Part shown: positions 41,189 through 50,074 of the stretch, one piece after another
Numbering within the stretch: the first letter of the stretch is position 1
Layout: the number at the start of each line of letters is the position of its first letter
Origin: Bacteroidales bacterium
GTDB taxonomy: Bacteria > Bacteroidota > Bacteroidia > Bacteroidales > F082
Length of the DNA: 64,000 nt
Direction: 5' to 3'
NCBI GenBank assembly: GCA_017651645.1
Contig: JAGCCO010000017.1
Span: 1-64,000 of the forward strand
Position numbers and translations under genes: made by a program
Notes under the pieces: model-generated
What the model saw: the letters and a program-made list of their open reading frames with translations, nothing else
Databases searched by the model: none
Told to the model about the DNA's origin: nothing

Positions 41189-42265
41189 TCAGAAACCAAC
41201 AAAATAACACAGGTAACCGAACAATGCCGCAACTATAGCATTGACAATCTTAGCTTTGGCAAAACTCCTTTTGCTCTCTGCAAGCAGCGGCAACGAGGCG
41301 TGGCCATCTTGCGAGATACTGCTGGCTAACAGCACTGAGAAAGGCACCGTGCCCGTGGCAAACAAGGTGACAAACAACAAATGCGGTCCCGATTCGGGAA
41401 TGATGCCCACCAAGACGGCCAATAGGATCATCCAAGGGATGTTGTTACTGATAAGTTGCTCAAGGTCAAAGTAATGCAACCCAACTTGGATGACGAACAA
41501 GGCACCGAAGGTCCAAAGGAAGATGCTCAGGAAATGCTTTCGGATGATGTGTTCCCAAAGGTGTTCCTTGACGACGTGCTCGGGGGCTGTGGCGATGAAC
41601 CACACCACAAAGAGGCTGAGGAAAGCAAAGACGAGATTTATCCAGTATTCGTCGAAGATATTGAGTTGAGAGTGCGTCACTTCCTCGTGCCCATGCTCGA
41701 ACATGCCGAAGGTTAAAGCCACGATGAAAAGGATGACACCAAGCAGCAGGGCGATGCGTTCAGCACTGGCATGACGCATGTTGCGCAAGGTGGACTTGTC
41801 TTCGTTTTCTTCCTTTTCGTCTTCCTCATGGATTTGATAGCCATCTTCACAGCCCTCGTGATGGTGGTGCTGGGGCTTGGAAAACCTATCCACCACAAGT
41901 CCCGCAAGCACAGCGACTACGAACAATATTACCATCAATAGCAATGCTTCCCTCGGAATCATGGCGAGCAAAACGAAAGCTTCATCGCCCGACGAGGCAA
42001 TCATCATGGCAATTAAAGCTCCGAAACTCAGCAACTTGTGCGAGTACATCGATACGGCAGCGAAACCGCCCATGCAGCCTGGAATGATGCCCAAGCCCGC
42101 ACCCAAAACGATTTGTCCGAAACGGTTTTGGCGCAACCGTGTGAACCATCTGCCGTGCGAATGGATGTTGACATACTCAATCATCAGCATCATGATCATC
42201 ACCAAGCCTGTGATTAAGACGCTGTTTCTCAGTACATCCAAAAACAAATGCAAAAACTCATTCAT
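41189..42265 (-). CDS. Putative 10-TM heavy-metal (manganese/arsenic-type) exporter
   Basis: 358-residue membrane protein of the ArsP_2/DUF2899 type (annotated in databases as arsenic efflux or putative manganese transporter). Two halves repeat related motifs: GLGIIPGCMGGFAAVSMYSH with ASSGDEAFVLLAMIP, and GIIPESGPHLLFVTLFATG with SSISQDGHASLPLLAESKRS. A central loop is rich in His and acidic residues (HHHHEGCEDG and EEDEKEENEDKS), probably a metal sensor or buffer site. The divergent rimM promoter overlaps its own. Metal specificity is unknown. Confidence 0.8.
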   Translation of the reverse strand: MNEFLHLFLDVLRNSVLITGLVMIMMLMIEYVNIHSHGRWFTRLRQNRFGQIVLGAGLGIIPGCMGGFAAVSMYSHKLLSFGALIAMMIASSGDEAFVLLAMIPREALLLMVILFVVAVLAGLVVDRFSKPQHHHHEGCEDGYQIHEEDEKEENEDKSTLRNMRHASAERIALLLGVILFIVALTFGMFEHGHEEVTHSQLNIFDEYWINLVFAFLSLFVVWFIATAPEHVVKEHLWEHIIRKHFLSIFLWTFGALFVIQVGLHYFDLEQLISNNIPWMILLAVLVGIIPESGPHLLFVTLFATGTVPFSVLLASSISQDGHASLPLLAESKRSFAKAKIVNAIVAALFGYLCYFVGF

Positions 42266-42282
42266 GACTCAAAAATGAGCGG

Positions 42283-42290
42283 CAAAAATA
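42283..42290 (-). promoter_or_regulatory. -7 box of the metal exporter gene
   Basis: Minus-strand TATTTTTG, 17 bases before the exporter ATG at 42265; only 8 bases from the divergent rimM box. Confidence 0.6.
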
Positions 42291-42298
42291 AAAAGTTT

Positions 42299-42306
42299 TA
42301 TCTTTG
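42299..42306 (+). promoter_or_regulatory. -7 box of the rimM-trmN6 transcript
   Basis: TATCTTTG, 17 bases before the rimM ATG at 42324, nearly touching the divergent exporter promoter, so RNA polymerases would compete. Confidence 0.6.
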
Positions 42307-42323
42307 CAGCAAAATAGGACAAG

Positions 42324-42848
42324 ATGAAAAAAGAAGATTGTTTTTTCCTAGGCCGCGTGGCCAAGACCCATGGCTTGAAAGGGGAGGTGACACTGAAAGT
42401 GGAGGCCGACGACCCCTCAGCTTACCTCGAAATGAAGCATTTCTTCCTCGAAATCAACAAGGTGCTGACACCGTTTTTCGTGGAGAAAATCACGATGAGT
42501 GGCGATAAATTCTTCATCGCCATCCAGGATGTGAAGACCATCGAAGCGGCGCAACATCTGGTCGGGAAGGCGGTTTATCTGCCTTTGGAGATGTTACCTA
42601 AACTCAGCGGCAAGCAGTTCTACTTCCATGAAATCGTAGGCTTCACGGTGGTCGACACCGAGAAAGGTGAACTGGGACCTGTCACCGACGTTTTGGAATA
42701 CCCCACGCAAGCCATCCTGCAAGTGATGAAAGGCAAGAAGGAGGTCCTTGTCCCTATCCTTGACCAAGTCATCCAAAACGTCGACCGCGATAAGAAAATA
42801 CTCACCATTACAGCACCTGAAGGCTTGATAGATATGTATTTGCAATGA
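42324..42848 (+). CDS. rimM: 16S rRNA processing/30S maturation protein RimM
   Basis: 174-residue RimM: N-terminal beta barrel (CFFLGRVAKTHGLKGEVTLKVE) and C-terminal PRC-barrel domain (YFHEIVGFTVVDTEKGELGPVT, VLVPILDQVIQNVDRDKKILTI). It assists 30S head assembly through S19. Overlaps trmN6 by 4 bases. Confidence 0.94.
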   Translation: MKKEDCFFLGRVAKTHGLKGEVTLKVEADDPSAYLEMKHFFLEINKVLTPFFVEKITMSGDKFFIAIQDVKTIEAAQHLVGKAVYLPLEMLPKLSGKQFYFHEIVGFTVVDTEKGELGPVTDVLEYPTQAILQVMKGKKEVLVPILDQVIQNVDRDKKILTITAPEGLIDMYLQ

Positions 42849-43558
42849 CCGACGCACGCCCGTTTCACTTCAAGCATTTCAGCCTCTATCATCACCGCTC
42901 GACGATGAAGGTTGGGACCGATGCCATTTTACTGGGACGCTGGACTGAAGTCAAGCCGACGGATGTGGTTTTGGACATTGGTACAGGCTGCGGACTGTTG
43001 CCATTGATGCTCTCGCAAAAGGGCGTTGCTCATGTGGATGCGGTGGACATTGACAAGGCTTCAGTAGAGGAAGCCACCATCAACTTTGAGGCCTCGAAAT
43101 GGCGTGAGCATTTGAATGCTTATTGCACAGACATTGTTGAATTTCAAACAGATAATAAATACGATCTCATCATTTCCAACCCTCCGTTTTTCAACCGTTT
43201 CTCCAAATGTGATTCGGAACGCAAGAGCAGGGCACGGCATAACGACGCAGGCTTGTCGTATGCAACGATTTGCCGTGAGGTCGGCCGCCTGATTCAGCCG
43301 GATGGCCGTTTGTCAATAGTGCTTCCATTCAATGTTATGCATGAGTTCTTAAAGACAGCGGAACAATTTGGCCTTTATCTGCATAAAAGATTGACCATCA
43401 TCCCGATAGCTGGCAAAGACCCCAACCGTGTCAATCTGGAATTAGGCTTTGATAAATTTGATTATGTGAATGAGGAGACCTTCACCATCCGCGATACGGA
43501 CAACCATTTCACTGAACAATACAATGAATTCCTGAAAGATTATTACTTAGGACTATAA
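42845..43558 (+). CDS. trmN6: tRNA1(Val) (adenine(37)-N6)-methyltransferase
   Basis: SAM-dependent methyltransferase of the YfiC family. The 237-residue protein has motif I VLDIGTGCGLLPLML, the substrate-base motif NPPFF (ISNPPFFNRF), and the family N-terminus FHFKHFSLYHHRSTMKVGTDAILLG. Overlaps rimM by 4 bases, so both act on RNA from one transcript. Its substrate in Bacteroidota is inferred from family, not sequence. Confidence 0.88.
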   Translation: MTDARPFHFKHFSLYHHRSTMKVGTDAILLGRWTEVKPTDVVLDIGTGCGLLPLMLSQKGVAHVDAVDIDKASVEEATINFEASKWREHLNAYCTDIVEFQTDNKYDLIISNPPFFNRFSKCDSERKSRARHNDAGLSYATICREVGRLIQPDGRLSIVLPFNVMHEFLKTAEQFGLYLHKRLTIIPIAGKDPNRVNLELGFDKFDYVNEETFTIRDTDNHFTEQYNEFLKDYYLGL

Positions 43559-43561
43559 CCA

Positions 43562-43597
43562 ACTCTAAACTCTCAACTTTAAACTCTCAACTAAACT
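43562..43597. repeat. Short tandem repeat between trmN6 and the convergent porin-like gene
   Basis: AACTCTAAACTCTCAACTTT followed by AAACTCTCAACT-like units. Same kind of CT/A-rich simple repeat as the one at 12273-12320. Confidence 0.6.
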
Positions 43598-44435
43598 ATT
43601 GCCCTTTCTTCGAAGCCTCCTTATTGGCCTTACTCCTGTGCTCATTAAACATATACACCACTCTCAACGTGATGCAGTTGTTGTACTGCGTCCTGATTTG
43701 GTTGGCTAAAACGAGGTTGATGTCCTCGTAATACATCCTATAGCGGATGGGTCTCAGCGAATATTGGTAGCGCACTTCAGCATGAAAACCCTCCCAAATG
43801 CGGAAGCGCAAGTCGGCGCAGATGTTGAAGTCATGCGGGCGGTAGGTGTTGGAGTTGGCGACCACATCAGAGATGTAGGTGGCATCCGGATAGGTCTTGC
43901 TGACAATTTTAGCCAATTCGTTGATGTCTGCCACTTGGCTAATGTCAGGAAGATTGTCGGCATTTTGGCGCCAATGCAGTTGTCCGTCACCCACGCCGAT
44001 GCCCACGCCTTCATAATCGGAAGGCTTCCCGTCGACCAACTCGTTGATGCCAACGATTCGCCCGTAGGAGACACCTAAACCAACCGAATAAGCGTCCTTG
44101 TCAGTAAAATAGATCATGAGCGGGATCTCGGCATAGTTGAGTTTCAGGTTGTAGGCATGAGGGAAGGTGCTGCCGTAGGTGATGCTGTCGCGCTTGAAGG
44201 CTCCTTTTTGGTTGAAGAGCACCTCAAGGCCGATGTCCATCCAACTCGTAAGCGGTACCAATGCACCTGCACCGGCATGCACTCCGAATTTTTTGTAGCC
44301 ATAGCATTCGTCGCCGTCCACCTGACAAGCGTTGCCGCCTAAAATAAGTTCTCCTTTAACGATCTGGGCGTGGAGCAGGGCAGGAGCAGCCATCGTGAAA
44401 GCCAAAATAAAGGTTAGTATTCTGATTCTTTTCAT
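43596..44435 (-). CDS. Outer-membrane beta-barrel protein (PorT/OMP_b-brl-like)
   Basis: 279-residue protein with signal peptide (MKRIRILTFILAFTMAAPALLHA) then about eight predicted strands: GELILGGNACQVDGDECYGY, KFGVHAGAGALVPLTSWMDIGLEVL and a C-terminal FHAEVRYQYSLRPIR. The layout matches outer-membrane porin-like proteins of Bacteroidota (PF13568 type). Adjacent to the C10 peptidase gene, which is upstream on the same strand with about 70 bases between, including its own -7 box. Function unknown. Confidence 0.75.
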   Translation of the reverse strand: MKRIRILTFILAFTMAAPALLHAQIVKGELILGGNACQVDGDECYGYKKFGVHAGAGALVPLTSWMDIGLEVLFNQKGAFKRDSITYGSTFPHAYNLKLNYAEIPLMIYFTDKDAYSVGLGVSYGRIVGINELVDGKPSDYEGVGIGVGDGQLHWRQNADNLPDISQVADINELAKIVSKTYPDATYISDVVANSNTYRPHDFNICADLRFRIWEGFHAEVRYQYSLRPIRYRMYYEDINLVLANQIRTQYNNCITLRVVYMFNEHRSKANKEASKKGQ

Positions 44436-44489
44436 TGTTTCTCGATTTGAAAGATTAACTGATTTATGGTGTTTTTATTGTATGCGCTG

Positions 44490-44497
44490 CAAAAATA
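44490..44497 (-). promoter_or_regulatory. -7 box of the porin-like gene
   Basis: Minus-strand TATTTTTG, 54 bases before the ATG at 44435. Confidence 0.5.
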
Positions 44498-44508
44498 CAA
44501 ATTCATCG

Positions 44509-46917
44509 TTAATTCAATTGTTGACCTGTTACAGTGTATCGCTTCCCGTCCTTGATTATGACGATTTGTCCGTTTTCAAGCACTTTCTGAACAGGTTGCT
44601 CTGCTTGGTCTTCTGTGAATTCGTTGAAACCAATATCTGTTTTCACGATGGTGTTGGACCAAATGATTTCCGATGCGTTACCGTTGGCATACTTCTCGCT
44701 GATGCCGAATCGGTATACGCCTGATTGGGCATCATTCCATGTGGTGTCAAGATAAGATGAGCCACCGACGTTATCAGCAAGCATGACGGTTTGTCCTTCA
44801 CTGTCGGCGCGATAAATGCGATAGCCAACAATTTGTGTAGGTTGGCTTTTGATTTCGTAGATGCGAATGGAGTAGTCAATGGCAATGAACATGGCATCTT
44901 TGCCATCGTATTTACCAGTGCAGGCTCCAACCCCGTAGGTGTAATCCCAACCTGGACTCAAAAGAGGGCGATCAAGGATGACATTATTAGTGATGTCGTA
45001 ATCGTAAACCCCTGATTCTCTTGATAGAAATAGATGTGGGTTCCCGTCTTTGGAAGTATAGTAGCCTGTGCCAAAAATATAATCTGGTATCGTCGGACTG
45101 CTTGTAATCGATAAGCCTTGGCGGCTATGTAGTAACATTTGATTATTATGGCCAAGCCAAAAGCCGTCATATTCAGGGTCGTAAGTCAATGTTCCGAACC
45201 ATACGCCCATATCTGTGCTGTCAATAACCGTTTTGTTGTATAGGTCGACTTGGTATAATACTTGAAGCCCAGAGCGTGAGCAATTGCAATAAAAGCTGGT
45301 TCCATCGTAAGCCAAACATAAGGCGTTAAAATTGTTACCCAAATTAAACTGCTCAACCAAATCTCCTTCCATAGTGTATTTTCCAAACGCGAAAGGAGGC
45401 AAGTTCCAATCTCCGTAAGTGACGTAAATGTGTTCACCGTCAGTAGCCACGCCACCACCTTCCTCATGAGTTTCAAATTGCTTTAGGAGAACCCAATCGG
45501 TGTCGGTGTGGGTCCATGTTAGATTCACACATGGGCTATTGGGGTCATTCATGTCAGGGGCATAACAAGCTGAGATTTGCGAAACATCAAGATAGGAGAA
45601 GTAGGCCTCGATGTCGTCAAAGTCTTCCACGACCTCAAAAGTGTAAGAGGCATTATTGGATACGGTAATACCGCCCTGTTTCCAACATAAGAACATGGAG
45701 TTTTCTTTAGGTATTGCGGTCAGCGTACATGAGTCACCGTGATGATATTCCCCGCTTCCTTGAATGGTACCAGCTATGGAAGGATAGGCTGTTGCTGTAA
45801 CCACATAGGGCTCGTATTGTGGAATGATGTCAAAAATGGCAAAGTTGCTGCTGCTGAGATTATAACCATTGGGATTCAGGTTCCCCAAAGCGAAATAGCC
45901 ATTGGCCGAGCCGCCCCATCCCCAGTTGAAATGCAGCAGGTCGTTCTCATCGTATCCGTCGCACACAAAGGCATGACCTGCGCCGACACCAAAACCAGAA
46001 TACTGTACAGGTCGCTGTAAATCAAGACAATTCTTCAATAGAGTCATCCATTCCTCATCGTTGAAATCGGCTCGCTTCTCCCTATGGATGTGTTTGGAAT
46101 AACTGAAATATCGTAACAGGGCTTCAGGAATGCTGCCTGAACTGGAATTAGAACCATAGGGACCGTATCTCATCTCTACCGCGACGCCGCAGTGGTACAA
46201 TAAGGTGGCAACAGCCTCGATTTCGGTCTGGTTGGAGTTCTCGCTCAAGGAATCGGGCATGTGTTCCCAATCGTAGGTGGTGTTGCCGAAATCGGCGGAA
46301 AGTGTTACGCCTGCATTAGAATAAGAGTGCGAACCCCAACCCGTGTTTGGATACCTCCAGTAATGTATGATTTGAGCCATGGCCATGGCCACACAGCCTA
46401 CCTCAGCGTGACCGCAAGGAGCATCCTCGAAAGCCGGACAGAGGCTGTTATAAAGGCATCCCTGATGCCATTTGTCGGTCAGCAAGGGCTCTACGGATTT
46501 GGCCTCCTTGCGCTCGTTGAGTTGTCCTGAGGTTATCACCAATGCCCATTGCCTTGCAGTGGTTTCATCTGCAACGATATGGTTTTCGATGCCGTATTGA
46601 ATTCTTGAGACGAAATCATTGAGATAGTCTTCCATTTGCATGGGCACGTTATTCGGGTCGAATTGCCCTTCATGGGAATAGCCGATGATTGGAGTTTCGC
46701 AGTCGTCGGCAGAAATGATGACAAAGCCGTCCGTGGTGTTGAAGACATATAAGGCGGCAATACCCTTGTCCGTTCGAAAGGTGGTCGCAAGTTGCAAATC
46801 TTTGACTCCCATGAATTTGACTGCGATGGCTTGGGCGGTTTCTTGATGGATGGGATGGGCTACGGAGAAAAGACATAGCCCTAAAAATGCAATGCTTAGA
46901 ATAATAGTCTTTTTCAT
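44509..46917 (-). CDS. C10-family cysteine peptidase (streptopain-like), secreted
   Basis: 802-residue secreted protease. Signal peptide (MKKTIILSIAFLGLCLFSVAH), pro-domain (ETAQAIAVKFMG, FVIISADDCETPIIGYS), and mature streptopain fold with the catalytic Cys in VGCVAMAMAQIIHYWRYP and the catalytic His in GAGHAFVCDGYD, followed by FNWGWGG. C-terminal half is beta-rich (about 400 residues) and ends KDGKRYTVTGQQLN, resembling the short C-terminal tails of exported Bacteroidales proteins carried by type IX secretion. The TTTG-N20-TATTTTTG promoter is a perfect match. Start at ATG 46917 is preferred to 46926. Confidence 0.88.
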   Translation of the reverse strand: MKKTIILSIAFLGLCLFSVAHPIHQETAQAIAVKFMGVKDLQLATTFRTDKGIAALYVFNTTDGFVIISADDCETPIIGYSHEGQFDPNNVPMQMEDYLNDFVSRIQYGIENHIVADETTARQWALVITSGQLNERKEAKSVEPLLTDKWHQGCLYNSLCPAFEDAPCGHAEVGCVAMAMAQIIHYWRYPNTGWGSHSYSNAGVTLSADFGNTTYDWEHMPDSLSENSNQTEIEAVATLLYHCGVAVEMRYGPYGSNSSSGSIPEALLRYFSYSKHIHREKRADFNDEEWMTLLKNCLDLQRPVQYSGFGVGAGHAFVCDGYDENDLLHFNWGWGGSANGYFALGNLNPNGYNLSSSNFAIFDIIPQYEPYVVTATAYPSIAGTIQGSGEYHHGDSCTLTAIPKENSMFLCWKQGGITVSNNASYTFEVVEDFDDIEAYFSYLDVSQISACYAPDMNDPNSPCVNLTWTHTDTDWVLLKQFETHEEGGGVATDGEHIYVTYGDWNLPPFAFGKYTMEGDLVEQFNLGNNFNALCLAYDGTSFYCNCSRSGLQVLYQVDLYNKTVIDSTDMGVWFGTLTYDPEYDGFWLGHNNQMLLHSRQGLSITSSPTIPDYIFGTGYYTSKDGNPHLFLSRESGVYDYDITNNVILDRPLLSPGWDYTYGVGACTGKYDGKDAMFIAIDYSIRIYEIKSQPTQIVGYRIYRADSEGQTVMLADNVGGSSYLDTTWNDAQSGVYRFGISEKYANGNASEIIWSNTIVKTDIGFNEFTEDQAEQPVQKVLENGQIVIIKDGKRYTVTGQQLN

Positions 46918-46945
46918 TTGAATCATGTTTATGTCGTTTCGGACG

Positions 46946-46977
46946 CAAAAATAGATGCTTTATTTTAAAAAAGCAAA
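46946..46977 (-). promoter_or_regulatory. Consensus Bacteroidota promoter of the C10 peptidase gene
   Basis: Minus-strand TTTG (46974-46977), exactly 20 bases, TATTTTTG (46946-46953), 28 bases before the ATG at 46917. Confidence 0.8.
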
Positions 46978-46998
46978 TTTTTGCGAAAAAAGCGGCTA

Positions 46999-49134
46999 TC
47001 AGAGTTTCATCGTCAAACTAATGCGATTTCTGTTCACGTCCACTTCCATAACCTTGACGCGCACCTTTTGGTTGAGGTGTACCACTTCGTTCGGGTCTTT
47101 GATGTAATGGTCAGCCATCTGGCTGATGTGGACGAGGCCGTCTTGATGCACGCCAATGTCGACGAAAGCGCCGAAGGCGGTGATATTGGTCACGATGCCG
47201 TTAAGCGTCATCCCGACACGCAGGTCGTTGATGGTGCGGATATTCTTGTCGAACTCAAAGGCCTCGAAAGTCTTGCGCGGGTCGCGGCCGGGCTTGTCCA
47301 ACTCGGCGAGGATGTCGTGGATGGTCTCCAAGCCGAAATGCTCCTCCACGAACTCCTCCGGCTTGATCTTCGCGATGAGTTCCTTGTTGCCGATGAGGTC
47401 TCTCACCTTCACGCCTAACCGTTTGGCCATCTTCTCCACGATATGATAGCTCTCGGGGTGGACGGCGCTTTGGTCCAAGGGGTTGTCGCCATTGTGGATG
47501 CGCAGGAAGCCGGCGCATTGCTCGAAGGCTTTGTCGCCGAGGCGCGGCACCTCGTGGAGTTGCTTGCGGCTCTTGAAGCCGCCATGCTCCTCTCGATAGG
47601 CGATGATGTTAGCGGCCAAGGTCGGGCCGACGCCACTCACGTAGGAAAGCAGCTGTTGGCTGGCGGTGTTGAGCTCCACGCCGACGGCGTTGACGCAGCT
47701 CTCCACGGTCTGGTCGAGGCTTTCGCCGAGTTTCTTCTGGTCCACGTCGTGCTGGTACTGTCCCACGCCGATGCTCTTCGGATCGATCTTCACCAACTCG
47801 GCCAGCGGGTCCATCAGTCGGCGACCGATGCTGACGGCGCCGCGCACGGTAATGTCGTAGTCAGGAAACTCGTCGCGTGCAATCTTCGAGGCGGAATACA
47901 CCGAGGCGCCACTCTCGCTCACCATCACGGCCATCAGGTCGCGGTCGAACTTGATGGAGCGGATGAAGTCCTCAGTCTCGCGTCCCGCCGTGCCGTTGCC
48001 GATGGCGATGACCTTGATGCGATAGGCATCCACAAGGCTCTTGATCTTGCGCATGGCACCCACCGTGTCCGACTTGGGCGGATGGGGATAGATGGTCTCA
48101 TTGTGGAGCAAAGCCCCTGTCTCGCTCAGCACCACCACTTTACAACCCGTGCGGAAGCCCGGGTCGATGGCCAACACACGCTTTTGACCCATCGGGGCGG
48201 CGAGGAGCAGTTGCTTGAGGTTCTCAGCGAAGACGCGAATAGCGGTCTCGTCGGCCTTCTCCTTATAATAATTACGGATCTCAGTCTCGATGCTTGGCTC
48301 AAGCAGGCGTTTCCACGAGTCGGCGATGGCCTCGCGTACGAGTTCGGAGGAGGCGTTGTCGTTCTTCAGGAAAATGCTCTCCAACGAACCCAGCACAAAG
48401 TCGTCGTCCACATTGATTTTCACCTTCAGCATGCCTTCATCCTCGGCGCGGAACAGGGCCAACAGACGGTGGGAGGGGGCCTGTGAGATGGGCTCGCGGA
48501 AGTCGAAATACTGTTGGTAGGTCTTGCCCTCGTCCTCCTTGCCTTTGATGACGGCAGAGTTGATGTCTCCCTGCATGTGGAAGATTTTGCGGATGCGGTT
48601 GCGCCCGTTGATGTTTTCGGAGACCCACTCGGCCATGATGTCCTTCGCGCCTTGCAGGGCTTCCTCCACGTCGTTGACACCCTTGCTGGCGTTGACATAA
48701 CGCGCGGCGAGGCGGTCGATGAAGTCCACGTTCTGCGCCATAATCTGTGCGGCCAGCGGCTCCAGACCTTTCTCGCGGGCGATGGCGGCGCGGGTACGGC
48801 GTTTGGGCTTGTAGGGCAAATACAAATCCTCAACTTCTTGCAAGGTTTTGGCGTTCAGTATCTTTTGTTCCAGTTCGGGCGTGAGTTTCTCCTGCTCACG
48901 GATGGAGGCGATGACGCTTTCCTTACGCTTCTGGAGTTCAACGAGTTGTTCGAGGCGTTTCTGCACGGCGGCCACGTTCTCCTCGTTCATTGTGCCTGTC
49001 ATTTCCTTGCGGTAGCGGGCGATGAAGGGGATGGTGGCGCCTTCGTCCAAAAGGCGGACGACATTGGCGACATGGTGCGCGGCCAGATTGAGTTCCTGTG
49101 CGATTTGCGGAGCGAAATCTATGTTGTTGGGCAT
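46999..49134 (-). CDS. tex: Tex family RNA-binding transcription accessory protein
   Basis: 711-residue Tex: N-terminal helical domain (IAQELNLAAHHVANVVRLLDEG), YqgF-like RNase H fold (RVLAIDPGFRTGCKVVVLSETG), HhH repeats and a C-terminal S1 domain (GMTLNGIVTNITAFGAFVDIGVHQDGL, VMEVDVNRNRISLTMKL). Family role is RNA binding at the transcription/RNA decay interface. Divergent from a Bro-N protein gene. Confidence 0.95.
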   Translation of the reverse strand: MPNNIDFAPQIAQELNLAAHHVANVVRLLDEGATIPFIARYRKEMTGTMNEENVAAVQKRLEQLVELQKRKESVIASIREQEKLTPELEQKILNAKTLQEVEDLYLPYKPKRRTRAAIAREKGLEPLAAQIMAQNVDFIDRLAARYVNASKGVNDVEEALQGAKDIMAEWVSENINGRNRIRKIFHMQGDINSAVIKGKEDEGKTYQQYFDFREPISQAPSHRLLALFRAEDEGMLKVKINVDDDFVLGSLESIFLKNDNASSELVREAIADSWKRLLEPSIETEIRNYYKEKADETAIRVFAENLKQLLLAAPMGQKRVLAIDPGFRTGCKVVVLSETGALLHNETIYPHPPKSDTVGAMRKIKSLVDAYRIKVIAIGNGTAGRETEDFIRSIKFDRDLMAVMVSESGASVYSASKIARDEFPDYDITVRGAVSIGRRLMDPLAELVKIDPKSIGVGQYQHDVDQKKLGESLDQTVESCVNAVGVELNTASQQLLSYVSGVGPTLAANIIAYREEHGGFKSRKQLHEVPRLGDKAFEQCAGFLRIHNGDNPLDQSAVHPESYHIVEKMAKRLGVKVRDLIGNKELIAKIKPEEFVEEHFGLETIHDILAELDKPGRDPRKTFEAFEFDKNIRTINDLRVGMTLNGIVTNITAFGAFVDIGVHQDGLVHISQMADHYIKDPNEVVHLNQKVRVKVMEVDVNRNRISLTMKL

Positions 49135-49156
49135 ATTTTTTTCAGATTTTGAAGCG

Positions 49157-49164
49157 CAAAAATA
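49157..49164 (-). promoter_or_regulatory. -7 box of tex
   Basis: Minus-strand TATTTTTG, 22 bases before the ATG at 49134, back to back with the box at 49188. Confidence 0.55.
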
Positions 49165-49187
49165 CGGTTTTCTTCGGGAAAAATTGC

Positions 49188-49195
49188 TAACTTTG
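49188..49195 (+). promoter_or_regulatory. -7 box of the Bro-N/DinD-like gene
   Basis: TAACTTTG, 16 bases before the ATG at 49212; divergent from tex. Confidence 0.55.
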
Positions 49196-49211
49196 CAGCA
49201 AAATAAGAATT

Positions 49212-50072
49212 ATGACTCAGCACAACAAAATACAGCTTTTTGAGGAGAAGAAAGTCCGCGCCCTTTGGGATGATGTGGCCGAAAAATGGTATTTTTCAGT
49301 GATTGATGTGGTGGCGGTATTAACCGAAAGTGCTAATCCTACTGACTATATCAAGAAAATGAGAAAGCGTGACCCGATGCTTGCAGAAGGGTGGGGACAA
49401 ATTGTCACCCCCCTTTCGGTAGATACCGCTGGAGGTAAGCAAAAAACCAATTTTGCCACAATGGAAGGAATATTGAGAATCATCCAATCCGTTCCATCAC
49501 CCAAGGCTGAGCCGTTTAAGCAATGGATGGCGCAGGTGGCGGCACAGCGTCTTGACCAAATGCAAGACCCTGAGCTGAGCATTGAGCAGGCTATGATGGA
49601 CTACAAGCGTTTGGGCTATTCCGATGCTTGGATCAACCAGCGATTGAAGTCGATAGAAATCCGTAAAGACTTGACCGATGAATGGAAGAAACGAGGTTTA
49701 CAGGAAGGAGTGCAGTTCGCGACCTTAACCGACATTATTTACAGCACATGGTCGGGAATGACGGCAAAGGAATACAAGCAATTCAAGGGTTTGAAGAAAG
49801 AAAACTTGCGCGATAACATGACCAACCGCGAATTGGTGTTGAACATGCTGGCCGAACTTTCCACCAAGGATATTTCGGAGAGCCAAAATCCCGAGACCTT
49901 TGGTGAACACAAGGATGTAGCCCGACAAGGCGGAGAGATTGCCCGCAATGCCCGTATGGAATTGGAAGCCAAAACGGGGAAGCCCGTGGTGACTTCGCTG
50001 AACGCGAAAGATGCCATGAAACTGAAAGCAGCAAAAGAAAACGAACAAAGACAAATCAACGAAAAGAACTGA
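49212..50072 (+). CDS. Bro-N domain protein, DinD-like
   Basis: 286-residue protein with an N-terminal Bro-N (phage antirepressor-type) DNA-binding domain (KKVRALWDDVAEKWYFSVIDVVAVL) and a C-terminal part resembling DinD of E. coli (GMTAKEYKQFKGLKKENLRDNMT, then RQGGEIARNARMELEAKTG). DinD is a DNA-damage-induced RecA filament modulator, and recA lies 5.6 kb downstream on the same strand, but the link is only suggestive. No phage genes are nearby, so this is a chromosomal family member. The HAD gene starts 2 bases after its stop. Confidence 0.75.
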   Translation: MTQHNKIQLFEEKKVRALWDDVAEKWYFSVIDVVAVLTESANPTDYIKKMRKRDPMLAEGWGQIVTPLSVDTAGGKQKTNFATMEGILRIIQSVPSPKAEPFKQWMAQVAAQRLDQMQDPELSIEQAMMDYKRLGYSDAWINQRLKSIEIRKDLTDEWKKRGLQEGVQFATLTDIIYSTWSGMTAKEYKQFKGLKKENLRDNMTNRELVLNMLAELSTKDISESQNPETFGEHKDVARQGGEIARNARMELEAKTGKPVVTSLNAKDAMKLKAAKENEQRQINEKN

Positions 50073-50074
50073 CT

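Noticed and set aside
49212..50072. Prophage remnant suggested by the antirepressor-type Bro-N domain
   Set aside because: No integrase, structural or lysis gene and no att-like repeat; neighbours are housekeeping genes.
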